Source: an uncultured Victivallales bacterium (GTDB taxonomy: Bacteria > Verrucomicrobiota > Lentisphaeria > Oligosphaerales > JAFGRS01). Taken from it: a DNA stretch of 13,339 nucleotides. Every line of letters starts with the position of its first letter. Position 1 is the first letter of the stretch. The position numbers and the translations under genes are program-made. The stretch spans positions 1 to 13,339 of the forward strand of contig CAILKC010000693.1 of the NCBI GenBank assembly GCA_903834675.1, written 5' to 3'. Positions 1 through 7,871 of this stretch are shown in pieces. The notes below the pieces were generated by a model. That model saw only the letters and a list, made by a program, of their open reading frames with translations. It was not told the DNA's origin and made no database searches.

Positions 1-303
1 GGCGCCATGGGGCTGTTTCATCTGCCGATGAACCTATTCAACGCCTTGGCGGCGGTGCTGGTGGTCGGCTTGACGGTGGATTTTGGGATCTTCATGGCAT
101 CGCCGCTGGTGGAGCGCGGCAGTGAGCGGGTGCGGACGGCCGTCGCGGTCTGTGCCTTGACGACCCTGACGGGCTTTGGGGCGCTGGTTCTGGCCCGGCA
201 CCCGGCGCTGCATGCGATCGGGCAGACGGTGCTGCTGGGGATTGGCTCGGGGGTGGTGGCGGCGGTCTTGGTGATCCCGGCACTGCACAGGAGGCCGGAG
301 TGA
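1..303 (+). CDS. MMPL/RND-family lipid exporter, C-terminal fragment
   Basis: The reading frame is open from the first base, so this is the last 100 residues of a larger protein cut by the window edge. An in-frame ATG at 7 exists but is unlikely to be the real start. Visible are a hydrophobic helix with the family-typical pattern FNALAAVLVVGLTVDFGIF (the 'GxxVDfgIf' motif of a central transmembrane helix), then TTLTGFGALVLARHPALHAIG and a last helix ending in VIPAL. This order is characteristic of the C-terminal membrane domain of MMPL/RND permeases (COG4258-like), which move lipids or lipid-linked products out of the inner membrane using the proton gradient. In aryl polyene-type loci an MMPL protein is the presumed product exporter, and the neighbours here fit that role. 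Its stop overlaps the next start in GTGA. Family is confident; substrate is inferred. Confidence 0.88.
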   Translation, partial: GAMGLFHLPMNLFNALAAVLVVGLTVDFGIFMASPLVERGSERVRTAVAVCALTTLTGFGALVLARHPALHAIGQTVLLGIGSGVVAAVLVIPALHRRPE

Positions 304-977
304 AGCGCGGAGTCAGCGCGGCCTATGTGCCGCTTCTGGCGCTGCTGGTGGGTGCGGGCTGCGCCCACCCACTCGGCATCGAGCGGCCGGTACTGACGCG
401 GACGGTCGCTCGGAGCGCGGCTGAGCTGAACAACGCCGCCGCCGCATTTGGTGGCCTGGCGATTCGGCTGCGGCAGAGCGTGATCATCTCTTACCAAGGC
501 CGCGACCTGCTGCTCAGCGGTCTGCTGGTGCTTGACCCGGCGTCGGGGAGTGCGCGGTTGGTGGCCAGCCAGGATCTGGGCCCGACGGTCTTGGCGCTGA
601 CCGTCAGCGCGACGGGATATGAGCTTCTGCGGCCGCCGCCGGCGCCCTACGATCACCCGCTGCTGGTGGCGGGTGTCGCCGCCGGGGTGCGGCGTCTGTT
701 TCTGGCTCCGCCCGGCTCCGGGGCGGCGACCTTCCGGCAGGAGTCTCGAGTTTACCGGGGCCAATTCGGGGAGGGCGCGGCGGCGCGGCATTGCCTGCTG
801 GGAGGGGAGCCGCTGGTTCTGCTTGAGGCGACCGGCCAGGCCGAAAACGGCCCCTGGCGGGTGACCTACGGCAACTACCGGCAGTGCCCGTCCGGGTTTC
901 TGCCCATGGCCCTGGTCTACGAAGAGGCGGCGAATCGGCTGCGGGTCACGGTCTGGAACGAGAGTGTGGAACCGTAG
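300..977 (+). CDS. DUF3261-like outer-membrane lipoprotein
   Basis: A 225-residue protein starting at a GTG that shares four bases (GTGA) with the exporter stop, so translation is probably coupled. The N-terminus has basic residues, a hydrophobic stretch (YVPLLALLVGAG) and Cys21. This looks like a lipoprotein signal, although the lipobox is slightly off consensus (Gly rather than Leu three residues before the Cys). The remainder is beta-rich, with segments such as ISYQGRDLLLSGLLVLDP and DLGPTVLALTVSATGYELL that resemble the lipid-binding, LolB-like fold of DUF3261 proteins. DUF3261 lipoproteins commonly sit beside an MMPL exporter in aryl polyene-type clusters and are thought to help carry or insert the lipid product at the outer membrane. 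The lipoprotein nature is fairly well supported. The DUF3261 name rests on pattern and context. Confidence 0.65.
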   Translation: MKRGVSAAYVPLLALLVGAGCAHPLGIERPVLTRTVARSAAELNNAAAAFGGLAIRLRQSVIISYQGRDLLLSGLLVLDPASGSARLVASQDLGPTVLALTVSATGYELLRPPPAPYDHPLLVAGVAAGVRRLFLAPPGSGAATFRQESRVYRGQFGEGAAARHCLLGGEPLVLLEATGQAENGPWRVTYGNYRQCPSGFLPMALVYEEAANRLRVTVWNESVEP

Positions 978-992
978 TCTGCCGCGGCGGCG

Positions 993-998
993 AAGGGG
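993..998 (+). promoter_or_regulatory. Shine-Dalgarno site for KS-A
   Basis: The purine run AAGGGG lies six bases before the GTG at 1005 and supports that GTG as the start of the first ketosynthase. The 27-base gap after the lipoprotein gene shows no room for a promoter, so KS-A is probably read from the upstream transcript. Confidence 0.55.
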
Positions 999-1004
999 AT
1001 TGCC

Positions 1005-2144
1005 GTGAGTGTTCGCGTGGGGATTGTGGCGGCCACGGCGCTGACGGCGGCCGGCGACGAGGTGGAGGCGTTGTGGCGGAGGCTGTTGGCCGCCGATAGC
1101 GCCATTGCGCCGGTGCGCCACTTCAGCACCGCGGGTTTGACCTCGTCCAGCGCGGCCTGCGTGGGCTGGTTGGAGGCGAGCGCCGAGCGCACCCGGTTTG
1201 GCCACCTGACCGAGGTCCTGGCCGAGCGGGTCGGGAGCTGGAGCGTCCCGCCTGACAGTCGCCTGATAACCGCCACCACCAAGGGGGACATTGAGGTTCT
1301 CGAACGGCAGTGCCGTCTCCCGGCGGGTGAGCGCGCCAGGCTCGGCGGGCAGGCCTGGGCCGACGGCCTGGCGCTGCGGCTGGGCCTGTCACGGTCGGCG
1401 TTGAACGTCACCGCGGCCTGTGCTTCGTCGACGATCGCGGTCGCCTTGGGGGCGCAGGACATCGTCGCCGGGCGTCGTCGGGCGGTCCTGGTGTGTTGTG
1501 CCGACGTGGTCAGCCACTTCGTCTTCACCGGGTTCTGCGCGCTGAAGGCCGTATCGCCGGGGCGGGCGCGGCCGTTTGACCGTGAGCGCGACGGGCTCAG
1601 CCTGGGTGAGGGGGCGGCGGCGCTGCTGTTGATGGAAGAAGGGCAGTGCCGGGCCGAGGGTCGGCCGGTGCTGGCCTGGGTAGAGGGCTGGGGGATTGCC
1701 AACGACGCGCATCACGTGACGGCTCCGGCGCGGGACGGGTGCGGGCTGATCGAGGCCTGCCGGATCGCCTTGGCGCAGGCCGGGGTGGCCGCGGCGGAGG
1801 TGGGGGCCGTCAACGCCCACGGTACGGGTACGGTCTATAACGACCTGATGGAGTTGAAGGCATTCCAGAGCGTTTTTGCGGGCCAGCCGGTGCCCCTGTT
1901 CTCGATCAAGGGACTGGTCGGGCATACGCTGGGGGCAGCCGGGGGGGTGGAGTGCTGTGTGAGTCTCCAGGCTTTGGGCGCGGGGCTGGTGCCGCCGACG
2001 GTAGGATGTCAGAGCCCGGAACCACTGGGCGAGGGCTGGGTCTGCCGCGAGCCGTGTCGACTGGCGAAGCCGCGCATTCTCAATACCAACTCAGGGTTCG
2101 GCGGGATCAACGCCGCCGTCCTGCTCAGCCGCGAGGTCTGCTGA
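1005..2144 (+). CDS. Beta-ketoacyl-ACP synthase KS-A (FabF-like, active)
   Basis: A 379-residue condensing enzyme of the thiolase fold that extends an ACP-bound chain by decarboxylative Claisen condensation with malonyl-ACP. The whole catalytic triad is visible: Cys139 in VTAACASS, His272 in NAHGTGT and His307 in KGLVGHTLGAAG, with Lys302 before it. Other family marks are ARPFDRERDGLSLGEGAA, DAHHVTAP and a C-terminal NTNSGFGGINAAVL. It is a little shorter than typical FabF (about 410). The N-terminal domain is compact and lacks the usual long stretch between the first strand and the active site. The next gene, a Cys-less ketosynthase-like protein, overlaps its stop by one base (TGATG), an arrangement typical of KS/chain-length-factor pairs. 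Motifs around both histidines closely match KS-B at 7872-9083, so the two may be paralogues. The chain it builds is unknown. Confidence 0.92.
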   Translation: MSVRVGIVAATALTAAGDEVEALWRRLLAADSAIAPVRHFSTAGLTSSSAACVGWLEASAERTRFGHLTEVLAERVGSWSVPPDSRLITATTKGDIEVLERQCRLPAGERARLGGQAWADGLALRLGLSRSALNVTAACASSTIAVALGAQDIVAGRRRAVLVCCADVVSHFVFTGFCALKAVSPGRARPFDRERDGLSLGEGAAALLLMEEGQCRAEGRPVLAWVEGWGIANDAHHVTAPARDGCGLIEACRIALAQAGVAAAEVGAVNAHGTGTVYNDLMELKAFQSVFAGQPVPLFSIKGLVGHTLGAAGGVECCVSLQALGAGLVPPTVGCQSPEPLGEGWVCREPCRLAKPRILNTNSGFGGINAAVLLSREVC

Positions 2145-2899
2145 TGGATGCGCTGGTTGGCGGCGTCGGCTGGGTCAGCGCCGGGGGCCTGGGCGGCAGC
2201 CTGTGTCACACCGGCTTTGGCCTGGGTCCGGGGCCGCTGCCCGAGTTCCGTTGCGGGGACGTATTGCGCCGTCCCTGCCAGCGCTTTGGGAGGTTTGACG
2301 GCTTCTCTCGAGCCGGGCTGGCAGCGGTTTCCTTTGCTTTGGAGGATGCGGGCCTGGCCGAATGGGAGAGCAAGCGCCCGATCGGGATGGTGGTGGGAAC
2401 CGTGCTGGGTTGCCTGGAAGTGGACACGGCCTACTACACCTCGGCTTTGGAGGGCGATGGCTCGACCGCCAGCCCCAACCTGTTCACCTACACCTTGCCG
2501 AACTGTTTCCTGGGCGAGGCGGCAGCGCATTTTGGCCTTACGGGTCCGGGCTACGTGCTGACCCTGGCGCCCGAGGCTCCGTGGTGCTGGCTGGACGCGG
2601 CCTTGGAGATGCTGGCGGACGGGGGGGCGCCGGTGGTACTCGTCGGCGTCAACGAGACGGTCGCGCCGGGGCTCATGCCCGGGCCTTGGCAAACGCTTTC
2701 GGGCGCGGTCTTTCTGGTCCTGGCCAGTCCGGGTGCGGCGGCGGGTTTGCGGCGACCGTTGGGGGGGCTGTCGGGGGCGCGGGGTTCGTACGAGTTTGCC
2801 GGCCAGGAAGCCCGGAGCCTGGCGGCGTTGGTCGAGGCGATGATCGAGAAAGGGCAAACGGTCACGGCTCCCTACCGGCCGGCACGTCCGCTGGTCTGA
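2144..2899 (+). CDS. Half-length ketosynthase-like protein, chain-length-factor-like (CLF-A)
   Basis: A 251-residue protein starting at the ATG that overlaps the KS-A stop (TGATG). The frame is open further left, but homology begins at MDALVGGVGWVS. It matches only the N-terminal half of a ketosynthase: the first strand, IGMVVGTVLGCLEVD, LPNCFLGEAAAHFGLTGPG and an ALEMLADGGAPVVLVGVNE segment. Where active enzymes have Cys, aligning on the preceding GPG places Pro (TLAPEAPW), so no condensing nucleophile is present. The two catalytic His motifs are missing because the C-terminal domain is absent. This fits the short 'beta-ketoacyl synthase, N-terminal' family (Pfam Ketoacyl-synt_2) found in aryl polyene-type loci. 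Adjacency to KS-A suggests a heterodimer subunit that sets chain length. That role is inferred; family membership is fairly secure. Confidence 0.8.
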   Translation: MDALVGGVGWVSAGGLGGSLCHTGFGLGPGPLPEFRCGDVLRRPCQRFGRFDGFSRAGLAAVSFALEDAGLAEWESKRPIGMVVGTVLGCLEVDTAYYTSALEGDGSTASPNLFTYTLPNCFLGEAAAHFGLTGPGYVLTLAPEAPWCWLDAALEMLADGGAPVVLVGVNETVAPGLMPGPWQTLSGAVFLVLASPGAAAGLRRPLGGLSGARGSYEFAGQEARSLAALVEAMIEKGQTVTAPYRPARPLV

Positions 2900-2927
2900 G
2901 TCGTGGAACCGCATGCACCGGAGCGCC

Positions 2928-4310
2928 ATGAGCCGCGTTTTCTTTGTCTCCGTGAATCTCTGCCGCGAGCCGTTCCCGGTCTATCCTTTGGGGATGGGAG
3001 TGGTGGCCCAGGCCCTGGAGGCCAGCGGTCATGAGGTCTGCCAATTCGACCTTCTCCAGCGGGGCGGGGCGAAGGCGGAGCTGTGCGCCGAGCTGCGTGC
3101 TTACGCGCCGGACGTCGTCTGTCTGTCGCTGCGCAATCTGGACGATGCCGAGGCCCGGAATTCGGTGGAACGCTCGTCCACGGCGGCGGCGCGGCAGGTG
3201 GTTGGAATCGTCCGGGAGTGCAGCGCGGCGCCGATCGTGCTGGGGGGCCCGGCCTTCTCGCTTTTGCCTGAGTCGTGGATGGCGGCGCTGGGGGCTGACT
3301 TCGGCGTGGTTGGCGAAGGTGAAGAGGCCATCTGTGAGCTGGTGGCGACCCTCGAGCGCGGGGGCCAACCCGCCAGGCTTTGGCGTCAGGCTGGCGTTGG
3401 GCTGGGGGCGCAGGCGATGCTGGGGGCCTCTTTGCGCCCGGAGTTGTGTGCTTTCTACCTGGCCGAGAGCGGCATGCTTGGGGTGCAGAGCAAGCGCGGC
3501 TGCCCCTTTCGCTGCGCCTATTGCGCCTATCCGGCCCTCGAGGGTCGGATTTTTCGTCACCGACCGGTGGCGGCGGTGATCGAGGATATCCGCGCTCTGC
3601 GGGGCCAGGGCGCGAGCCGGATCTTCATTACGGACTCGGTCTTCAACGATCCGGCCGGGCGCTATCTGCAGCTTGCCGAGGCCATGCTTTCAGCCGGGCT
3701 TGGGGTGGAGTGGACGGCATTCTTCCGGCCGGCCGCGATTGCGGATAGTGAGATGGCGTTGCTGAAGCGCTCCGGGCTGTGCGCGGTGGAACTGGGCACC
3801 GACGGGGCGACCGACATCACCCTGGCAGCGCAACGCAAAGACTTCGAATTCGCGGCGGCCGTGGACTGGACGCAGGCCTGCATTCGGCACGACATACCCT
3901 GCGTGCATTACCTCATCTTCGGGGGGCCGGGAGAAACTCCGGATACCTTGACGGCCGGGCTCAGGAATCTGGAACGGCTCAGCGGTTCGGCCATCCTGGC
4001 GTCCACCGGCGTGCAGATTCTGCCGGGAACGCGGGTGCATGAGCTGGCGATCGCCGAAGGGCAGATCACGGCGAGCACTCCCCTGGAAACCGCGCCGCTC
4101 TACTTCTCGCCGCATCTGGACAGGGTGGCCATGGAGCAGCAGATAACCACCGCTTTTCGGGCGCACCGGGAATGGCTCTACCCACCGGATGCGGCCCGCG
4201 AGGCGATGGCGGTCATGTATCGCTTTGGCTATCGCGGCACGCTCTGGGAGACCCTGCTGGCGACCGGTGGACGCTACCGTCGCGCCGCGGTCCGGGGGTC
4301 GGCCAGATGA
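2928..4310 (+). CDS. B12-binding-like radical SAM protein 1
   Basis: A 460-residue protein. The first ~150 residues resemble a cobalamin-binding Rossmann domain (PLGMGVVAQALEASGHEV, then IVLGGPAFSLLPESW and GVVGEGEEAI). The classical DxHxxG cobalamin-ligand motif is not seen. The radical SAM core follows, with the [4Fe-4S] cysteines Cys192, Cys196 and Cys199 in RGCPFRCAYCAYP, and later YLIFGGPGETPDTL, a GxPGET-type motif. The family uses S-adenosylmethionine to make a 5'-deoxyadenosyl radical; members methylate unactivated carbons, form rings or rearrange skeletons. Start: the ATG at 2928 (GGAG four bases upstream) gives MSRVFFVSVNL. An in-frame ATG at 2913 would add five residues and cannot be excluded. 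It lies just after CLF-A and overlaps radical SAM protein 2 by four bases, so the two are probably co-produced. Substrate unknown; an ACP-bound or lipid-linked chain is likely from context. Confidence 0.88.
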   Translation: MSRVFFVSVNLCREPFPVYPLGMGVVAQALEASGHEVCQFDLLQRGGAKAELCAELRAYAPDVVCLSLRNLDDAEARNSVERSSTAAARQVVGIVRECSAAPIVLGGPAFSLLPESWMAALGADFGVVGEGEEAICELVATLERGGQPARLWRQAGVGLGAQAMLGASLRPELCAFYLAESGMLGVQSKRGCPFRCAYCAYPALEGRIFRHRPVAAVIEDIRALRGQGASRIFITDSVFNDPAGRYLQLAEAMLSAGLGVEWTAFFRPAAIADSEMALLKRSGLCAVELGTDGATDITLAAQRKDFEFAAAVDWTQACIRHDIPCVHYLIFGGPGETPDTLTAGLRNLERLSGSAILASTGVQILPGTRVHELAIAEGQITASTPLETAPLYFSPHLDRVAMEQQITTAFRAHREWLYPPDAAREAMAVMYRFGYRGTLWETLLATGGRYRRAAVRGSAR

Positions 4311-5758
4311 GCTGCCTTGACCGTCGGCGCGTGCTGCTGGTTCACCCTCTCGGCTATCGTGCCGCGGCGGCCGGGGGGGACATTTCACGGCTGGCGAATC
4401 TCTTGCCGCCGCTGGGGCTGGCGAGCCTGGCCGCCTGGGTGGAGAAGCATGGCTTCGTCGCCGACATCATCGACTGCTTTGCGCGCCCGGATGCCGATGC
4501 GGCAATCGCTGCCTATGTGCAGGAGCAGCGGCCGGGGCTGGTGGGTTTCAGTTGCACGACCTCGAGTTTCCTCGACGGTGTCCGCATCGCCGCGTGGCTG
4601 AAGGAGCTGCAGCCGGGGTTGCGGACGGTGTTTGGTGGCCCGCATGTTTCGGCGCTGAAGACGGCGATCCTTGAGCGCTTTACGGCGATCGACTATGTGG
4701 TGGTGGGCGAGGGTGAGGAGACGCTGCGCGAGTTGCTTGAGAGCGGCGGCGAGGCGCCCGCCACGATTCCGGGGCTGGCCTACCGCGACGGCGCCGGGCA
4801 GGCTCTTTTCAACGGCTACCGCGGCCAGACGCTGGCCCTGGATGATCTGCCCTTCCCCGCCTACCACAAACTGGACGGTTACCCCTCTGCCTACCGGCTG
4901 CCCATCTTCGACTATCCGACGGCCCCGAACGGGACCTGCATTTCGAGTCGAGGCTGTCCCTATGCCTGCTCTTACTGCGACCGTTCGGTGTTTGGCCGCA
5001 GTTTCCGTTACAACTCCGCCGCCTACATCCACGAGCACCTGCGCCTTCTACGGCAGACCTACGGCATCCGGCATGTGATCTTCTACGACGACAATTTCAC
5101 CGTCAACCGAGCGCGTCTGGTCGAGCTCTGTGAACTGCTGCAGCGGCGTCCTCTCGGTCTCACCTTTAACTGTGCGGCGCGGGCTGAGCATCTTGACGGG
5201 GAGCTGTTGCGGCTGCTCAAGGGGGCCGGCTGCTGGATGATCAGCCTGGGGGTGGAGACGGGGGATGCGGCGCTGTTGTCGCAGCACCGGCAGAAGGCCG
5301 ATCTGCGGACGGTGTCCGAGGCTCTGGCCCTGATCAAGAAGGCTGGCATTCGCACCAAAGCCCTGCTGATGATGGGCTTGCCGGGCGAGACGGAAGCGAG
5401 CATCCAGAAGAGCAAGGAGTTCGTCTTCGCCAACCCGATCGACACCTTCAACCTGGCCAAGTTCACGCCCTTTCCCGGCTCTCCGGCCTATGAGAGCATT
5501 CGGGAACACGGCGAGTTCGACGAAGATTGGGAGAAGATGGACTGTCTGCACTTCCAGTTCGTTCCGCGGGGGCTGACGCGGGCGCGCATGGAGGAGCTTT
5601 ACCGGGCCTTCTATCGTGATCATTTCCGGCGCCCCAGCGTGCTGCTGGGTTACATGGCCATGGCCTGGCGCTCGCCGGACAGCACCAGGCGTTTCCTGGG
5701 GAACCTGGGTAAGTTCGTGCGCTTTACGCAAACCACGGAGCGCTACGAAACGCGCTGA
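4307..5758 (+). CDS. B12-binding-like radical SAM protein 2
   Basis: A 483-residue protein starting at an ATG that overlaps the previous stop (ATGA). An N-terminal cobalamin-binding-like domain (residues ~1-150) shows LLPPLGLASLAAWVEKHG, VFGGPHVSALK and YVVVGEGEETLREL. A DxHxxG motif is not present. The radical SAM core carries Cys217, Cys221 and Cys224 in SRGCPYACSYCDRSVFG, then HVIFYDDNF, MISLGVETGD and LLMMGLPGETEASIQ. The sequence is of the BchE/class B methylase type: B12-domain radical SAM enzymes that methylate sp2/sp3 carbons or catalyse cyclisation. The C-terminal ~100 residues carry an arginine-rich segment (FYRDHFRRPSVLLGYMAMAWRSPDSTRR), possibly a membrane-surface or partner contact. 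The tandem, overlapping arrangement with protein 1 suggests sequential steps on one substrate. Family confident; reaction not assignable. Confidence 0.9.
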   Translation: MSCLDRRRVLLVHPLGYRAAAAGGDISRLANLLPPLGLASLAAWVEKHGFVADIIDCFARPDADAAIAAYVQEQRPGLVGFSCTTSSFLDGVRIAAWLKELQPGLRTVFGGPHVSALKTAILERFTAIDYVVVGEGEETLRELLESGGEAPATIPGLAYRDGAGQALFNGYRGQTLALDDLPFPAYHKLDGYPSAYRLPIFDYPTAPNGTCISSRGCPYACSYCDRSVFGRSFRYNSAAYIHEHLRLLRQTYGIRHVIFYDDNFTVNRARLVELCELLQRRPLGLTFNCAARAEHLDGELLRLLKGAGCWMISLGVETGDAALLSQHRQKADLRTVSEALALIKKAGIRTKALLMMGLPGETEASIQKSKEFVFANPIDTFNLAKFTPFPGSPAYESIREHGEFDEDWEKMDCLHFQFVPRGLTRARMEELYRAFYRDHFRRPSVLLGYMAMAWRSPDSTRRFLGNLGKFVRFTQTTERYETR

Positions 5759-5762
5759 ACCG

Positions 5763-6923
5763 ATGCCGACCGTCCCTCTCATCGTCATCCCTTACTTCAA
5801 CCACCCGCGGACGCTGCGGCAGGTGGCGCTGGAGGCGCGGCAGACCGGGATGGCGGTTCTGGTGGTCGACGACGGCAGCACACCCCCGGCCGAGCCTTTG
5901 CTGGAGGGGCTGGACGTCGCGAGCCTTCGCCTGGCGCCGAACCGCGGCAAGGGCGTCGCGATCCTGACGGCGGCGGACTATGCGGCGGCACATGGGTTTA
6001 CCCACCTGATCACCTTGGATGCCGACGGTCAGCACTCCCCGGCTGAGGCGGGCCGTTTTCTAGCGGTGGCGGAGGAGACGCCGTGGGCGATCACGGTGGG
6101 CACGCGCCGGACCGCCGAGGCGGCCGGGCGTTTTCCCGCGGCCTCGCGTTTTGGCCGCAGCTTTTCGAACTTCTGGTTCCGCCTGCAGACCGGCCAGAGC
6201 CTGGGCGATACCCAGAGCGGTTTTCGTTGCTACCCGGTAGCGGTGTTGCGCGGCCTGCGTCTGCATTGCCGGCGCTTCACCTTCGAAGCCGAGGTTCTGG
6301 TCAAGGCGGCGTGGGCGGGAGTCCCGCTGCGTTCCCTGGACATCACGGTATTCTATCCGGCCGGGGCGGCGCACGTCTCCCACTTCAGGCTGTTCACGGA
6401 CAATCTTCGCTTCAGCGTGTTGAACACTCATTTGACCCTGCGTTCGCTGCTGCCGATTCCGCATCGGCGCTTGGCGGGTTTACCGCGGCGGACCAGCGGG
6501 GTGTCGTTGCTGCATCCGTGGCGCTCCTTGCGGGCGGTGCTGCATGAGTCCAGCGACCCGCTGTCACTGGGTCTTGCCGCCGCCCTGGGGATGGTTCTGG
6601 GGGCGGCGCCCCTGATCGGGCTACACACGGTGGCGATCCTCGCCAGCGCCGGCTACCTGAGGTTGAACCGGCCCATCGCCGTGGCCGCCAGCCAATTGTG
6701 CATGCCGCCGCTGGTGCCCGCGCTCTGCATCGAGACCGGCTACGTGCTGCGGCATGGTCGCCTGCTGACCGAGCTCTCCATGCAGACCCTCGGGCGGGAG
6801 GCGCCGCTGCGGTTGTTCGATTGGCTGTTGGGCTCGTTGTTGCTGGGGCCGTTGCTGGGGGTCGTCATTGGCGGCGTGGTCTGGGCCATGGCGGCAAGCC
6901 TGCGGAAGGCGGCGGCGCCGTGA
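5763..6923 (+). CDS. Family 2 glycosyltransferase fused to a DUF2062 membrane domain
   Basis: A 386-residue protein whose ATG lies four bases after the previous stop. No good Shine-Dalgarno is visible, so it may depend on re-initiation. Residues 1-~230 are a GT-A glycosyltransferase of the dolichyl-phosphate mannose synthase type: VLVVDDGST, then LITLDADGQH with metal-binding Asp86 and Asp88, and DTQSGFRCYPV. Residues ~251-380 form a hydrophobic DUF2062 domain (PLSLGLAAALGMVLGAAPLIG, LRLNRPIAVAASQL), predicted to sit in the membrane. GT2 enzymes in aryl polyene-type clusters are thought to add sugar to the lipid anchor. Its stop overlaps the next start (GTGA), coupling it to the LpxL-like acyltransferase; in related loci these activities occur together, sometimes fused. 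Both domains are clear; donor sugar and acceptor are unknown. Confidence 0.88.
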   Translation: MPTVPLIVIPYFNHPRTLRQVALEARQTGMAVLVVDDGSTPPAEPLLEGLDVASLRLAPNRGKGVAILTAADYAAAHGFTHLITLDADGQHSPAEAGRFLAVAEETPWAITVGTRRTAEAAGRFPAASRFGRSFSNFWFRLQTGQSLGDTQSGFRCYPVAVLRGLRLHCRRFTFEAEVLVKAAWAGVPLRSLDITVFYPAGAAHVSHFRLFTDNLRFSVLNTHLTLRSLLPIPHRRLAGLPRRTSGVSLLHPWRSLRAVLHESSDPLSLGLAAALGMVLGAAPLIGLHTVAILASAGYLRLNRPIAVAASQLCMPPLVPALCIETGYVLRHGRLLTELSMQTLGREAPLRLFDWLLGSLLLGPLLGVVIGGVVWAMAASLRKAAAP

Positions 6924-7843
6924 CCGCGGAGCAGCACGAAACCAAGAGCCGACGCGGCTGGAGCAGCCGGTCGGTCGGAACTGCCTGGCAGCTCGGCTTC
7001 TTCTATGCTCTCGTACGCCTCGGCGGACGGCGGGTGTCGTACTTCTTCCTGAGGCTGATTGCGCCCTACTACGTTTTCGTTCGCGTCGGGATCGCTCGGC
7101 GCAGCGACCCGTATCTGAGACGGCGCTTTCCGAGCGCTTCGTGGCTGGGGCGCCGCTGGCACTGCCTGCGGCAGTTCATCGCTCTGGGCGAGACCATCCT
7201 GGACAAGGCTATCGCCGGCCTGCGGCAGCGTCCGTTGACCGAACACAATCCGGACCTGCGGCGCTATCTGCAAGAGATTGTGGCGGAGGGCAAAGGGGTG
7301 ATCATTGTGACCGCCCACGTCGGCTGCTGGCAGATGGCCCTGGCGGGTCTGGATTTTCTGCCTGGCTCGGTGAACATGGTGATGTACCGGGACGAGGAAG
7401 ACCGCGAGCGAGACGTGTTTACCCACGCCGGGGCCGAGCCGCCCTACCGGGTGATTGATCCTACCGGGGCCTTTGGGGGCGCCATCGAGATCGTCGATCG
7501 CTTGGCGAGCGGCGACGTGGTGTGCGTGATGGGCGACCGGCTGATGTACCCCGAGGCGCCCGCCGTCGCGGTGCCTTTCCTAGGTGCGCCGGTACGCTTT
7601 CCGACGGGAGTGTATCGCCTCGCCGCGGTAGCGGGAGCGCCGGTCGTGGTGTTGCTTTCGCACAAGACTGGCAGCGGGAGCTACCGCGTCGAGATGGCCA
7701 AAGAGATTCGTCTCCCCGCGGCGGCAGCGCGCCAGCCCGAGGCGTGGCGGGACTGTGCGCAACTTTACGCCGCGGCTCTCGCCGACTACGCCGAGAAGTA
7801 CCCCCACCAGTTTTTCAACTTCTACGACATGTGGGCAACCTGA
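6920..7843 (+). CDS. LpxL/HtrB-like lipid acyltransferase
   Basis: A 307-residue protein starting at a GTG overlapping the previous stop. The frame continues upstream inside the glycosyltransferase, but family length (~300) and the N-terminal pattern favour 6920. The first ~60 residues hold a hydrophobic, membrane-associating segment (VSYFFLRLIAPYYVFV). The acyltransferase signature is IVTAHVGCWQMALAGL with His133. The family motif is H-x4-D/E, but the acidic residue is Gln138 here. Downstream, VVCVMGDRLMYPEAPAVAV, PFLGAPVRFPTGVYRLA and GAPVVVLLSHK are typical of the LpxL/COG4261 group, and the C-terminal YPHQFFNFYDMW also fits. The family transfers acyl chains from ACP to lipid A-like acceptors at the inner membrane. 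Here it is the best candidate to move the finished chain from ACP to a glycolipid anchor. The Gln may be a subfamily feature rather than inactivation. Confidence 0.87.
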   Translation: MTAEQHETKSRRGWSSRSVGTAWQLGFFYALVRLGGRRVSYFFLRLIAPYYVFVRVGIARRSDPYLRRRFPSASWLGRRWHCLRQFIALGETILDKAIAGLRQRPLTEHNPDLRRYLQEIVAEGKGVIIVTAHVGCWQMALAGLDFLPGSVNMVMYRDEEDRERDVFTHAGAEPPYRVIDPTGAFGGAIEIVDRLASGDVVCVMGDRLMYPEAPAVAVPFLGAPVRFPTGVYRLAAVAGAPVVVLLSHKTGSGSYRVEMAKEIRLPAAAARQPEAWRDCAQLYAAALADYAEKYPHQFFNFYDMWAT

Positions 7844-7871
7844 AGCCGGGAAGGCCGGGGAAAGCGCGACC

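Noticed and set aside
18..1205. Antisense open frame of 395 codons opposite the exporter end, lipoprotein and KS-A start
   Set aside because: It spans three real genes on the other strand, is Arg/Pro/Gln-rich and has no recognisable motif.
6698..6919. Longer N-terminus for the LpxL-like acyltransferase
   Set aside because: The extension lies in another frame of the glycosyltransferase gene, is Ala/Arg/Gly-rich without family similarity, and exceeds the usual family length.
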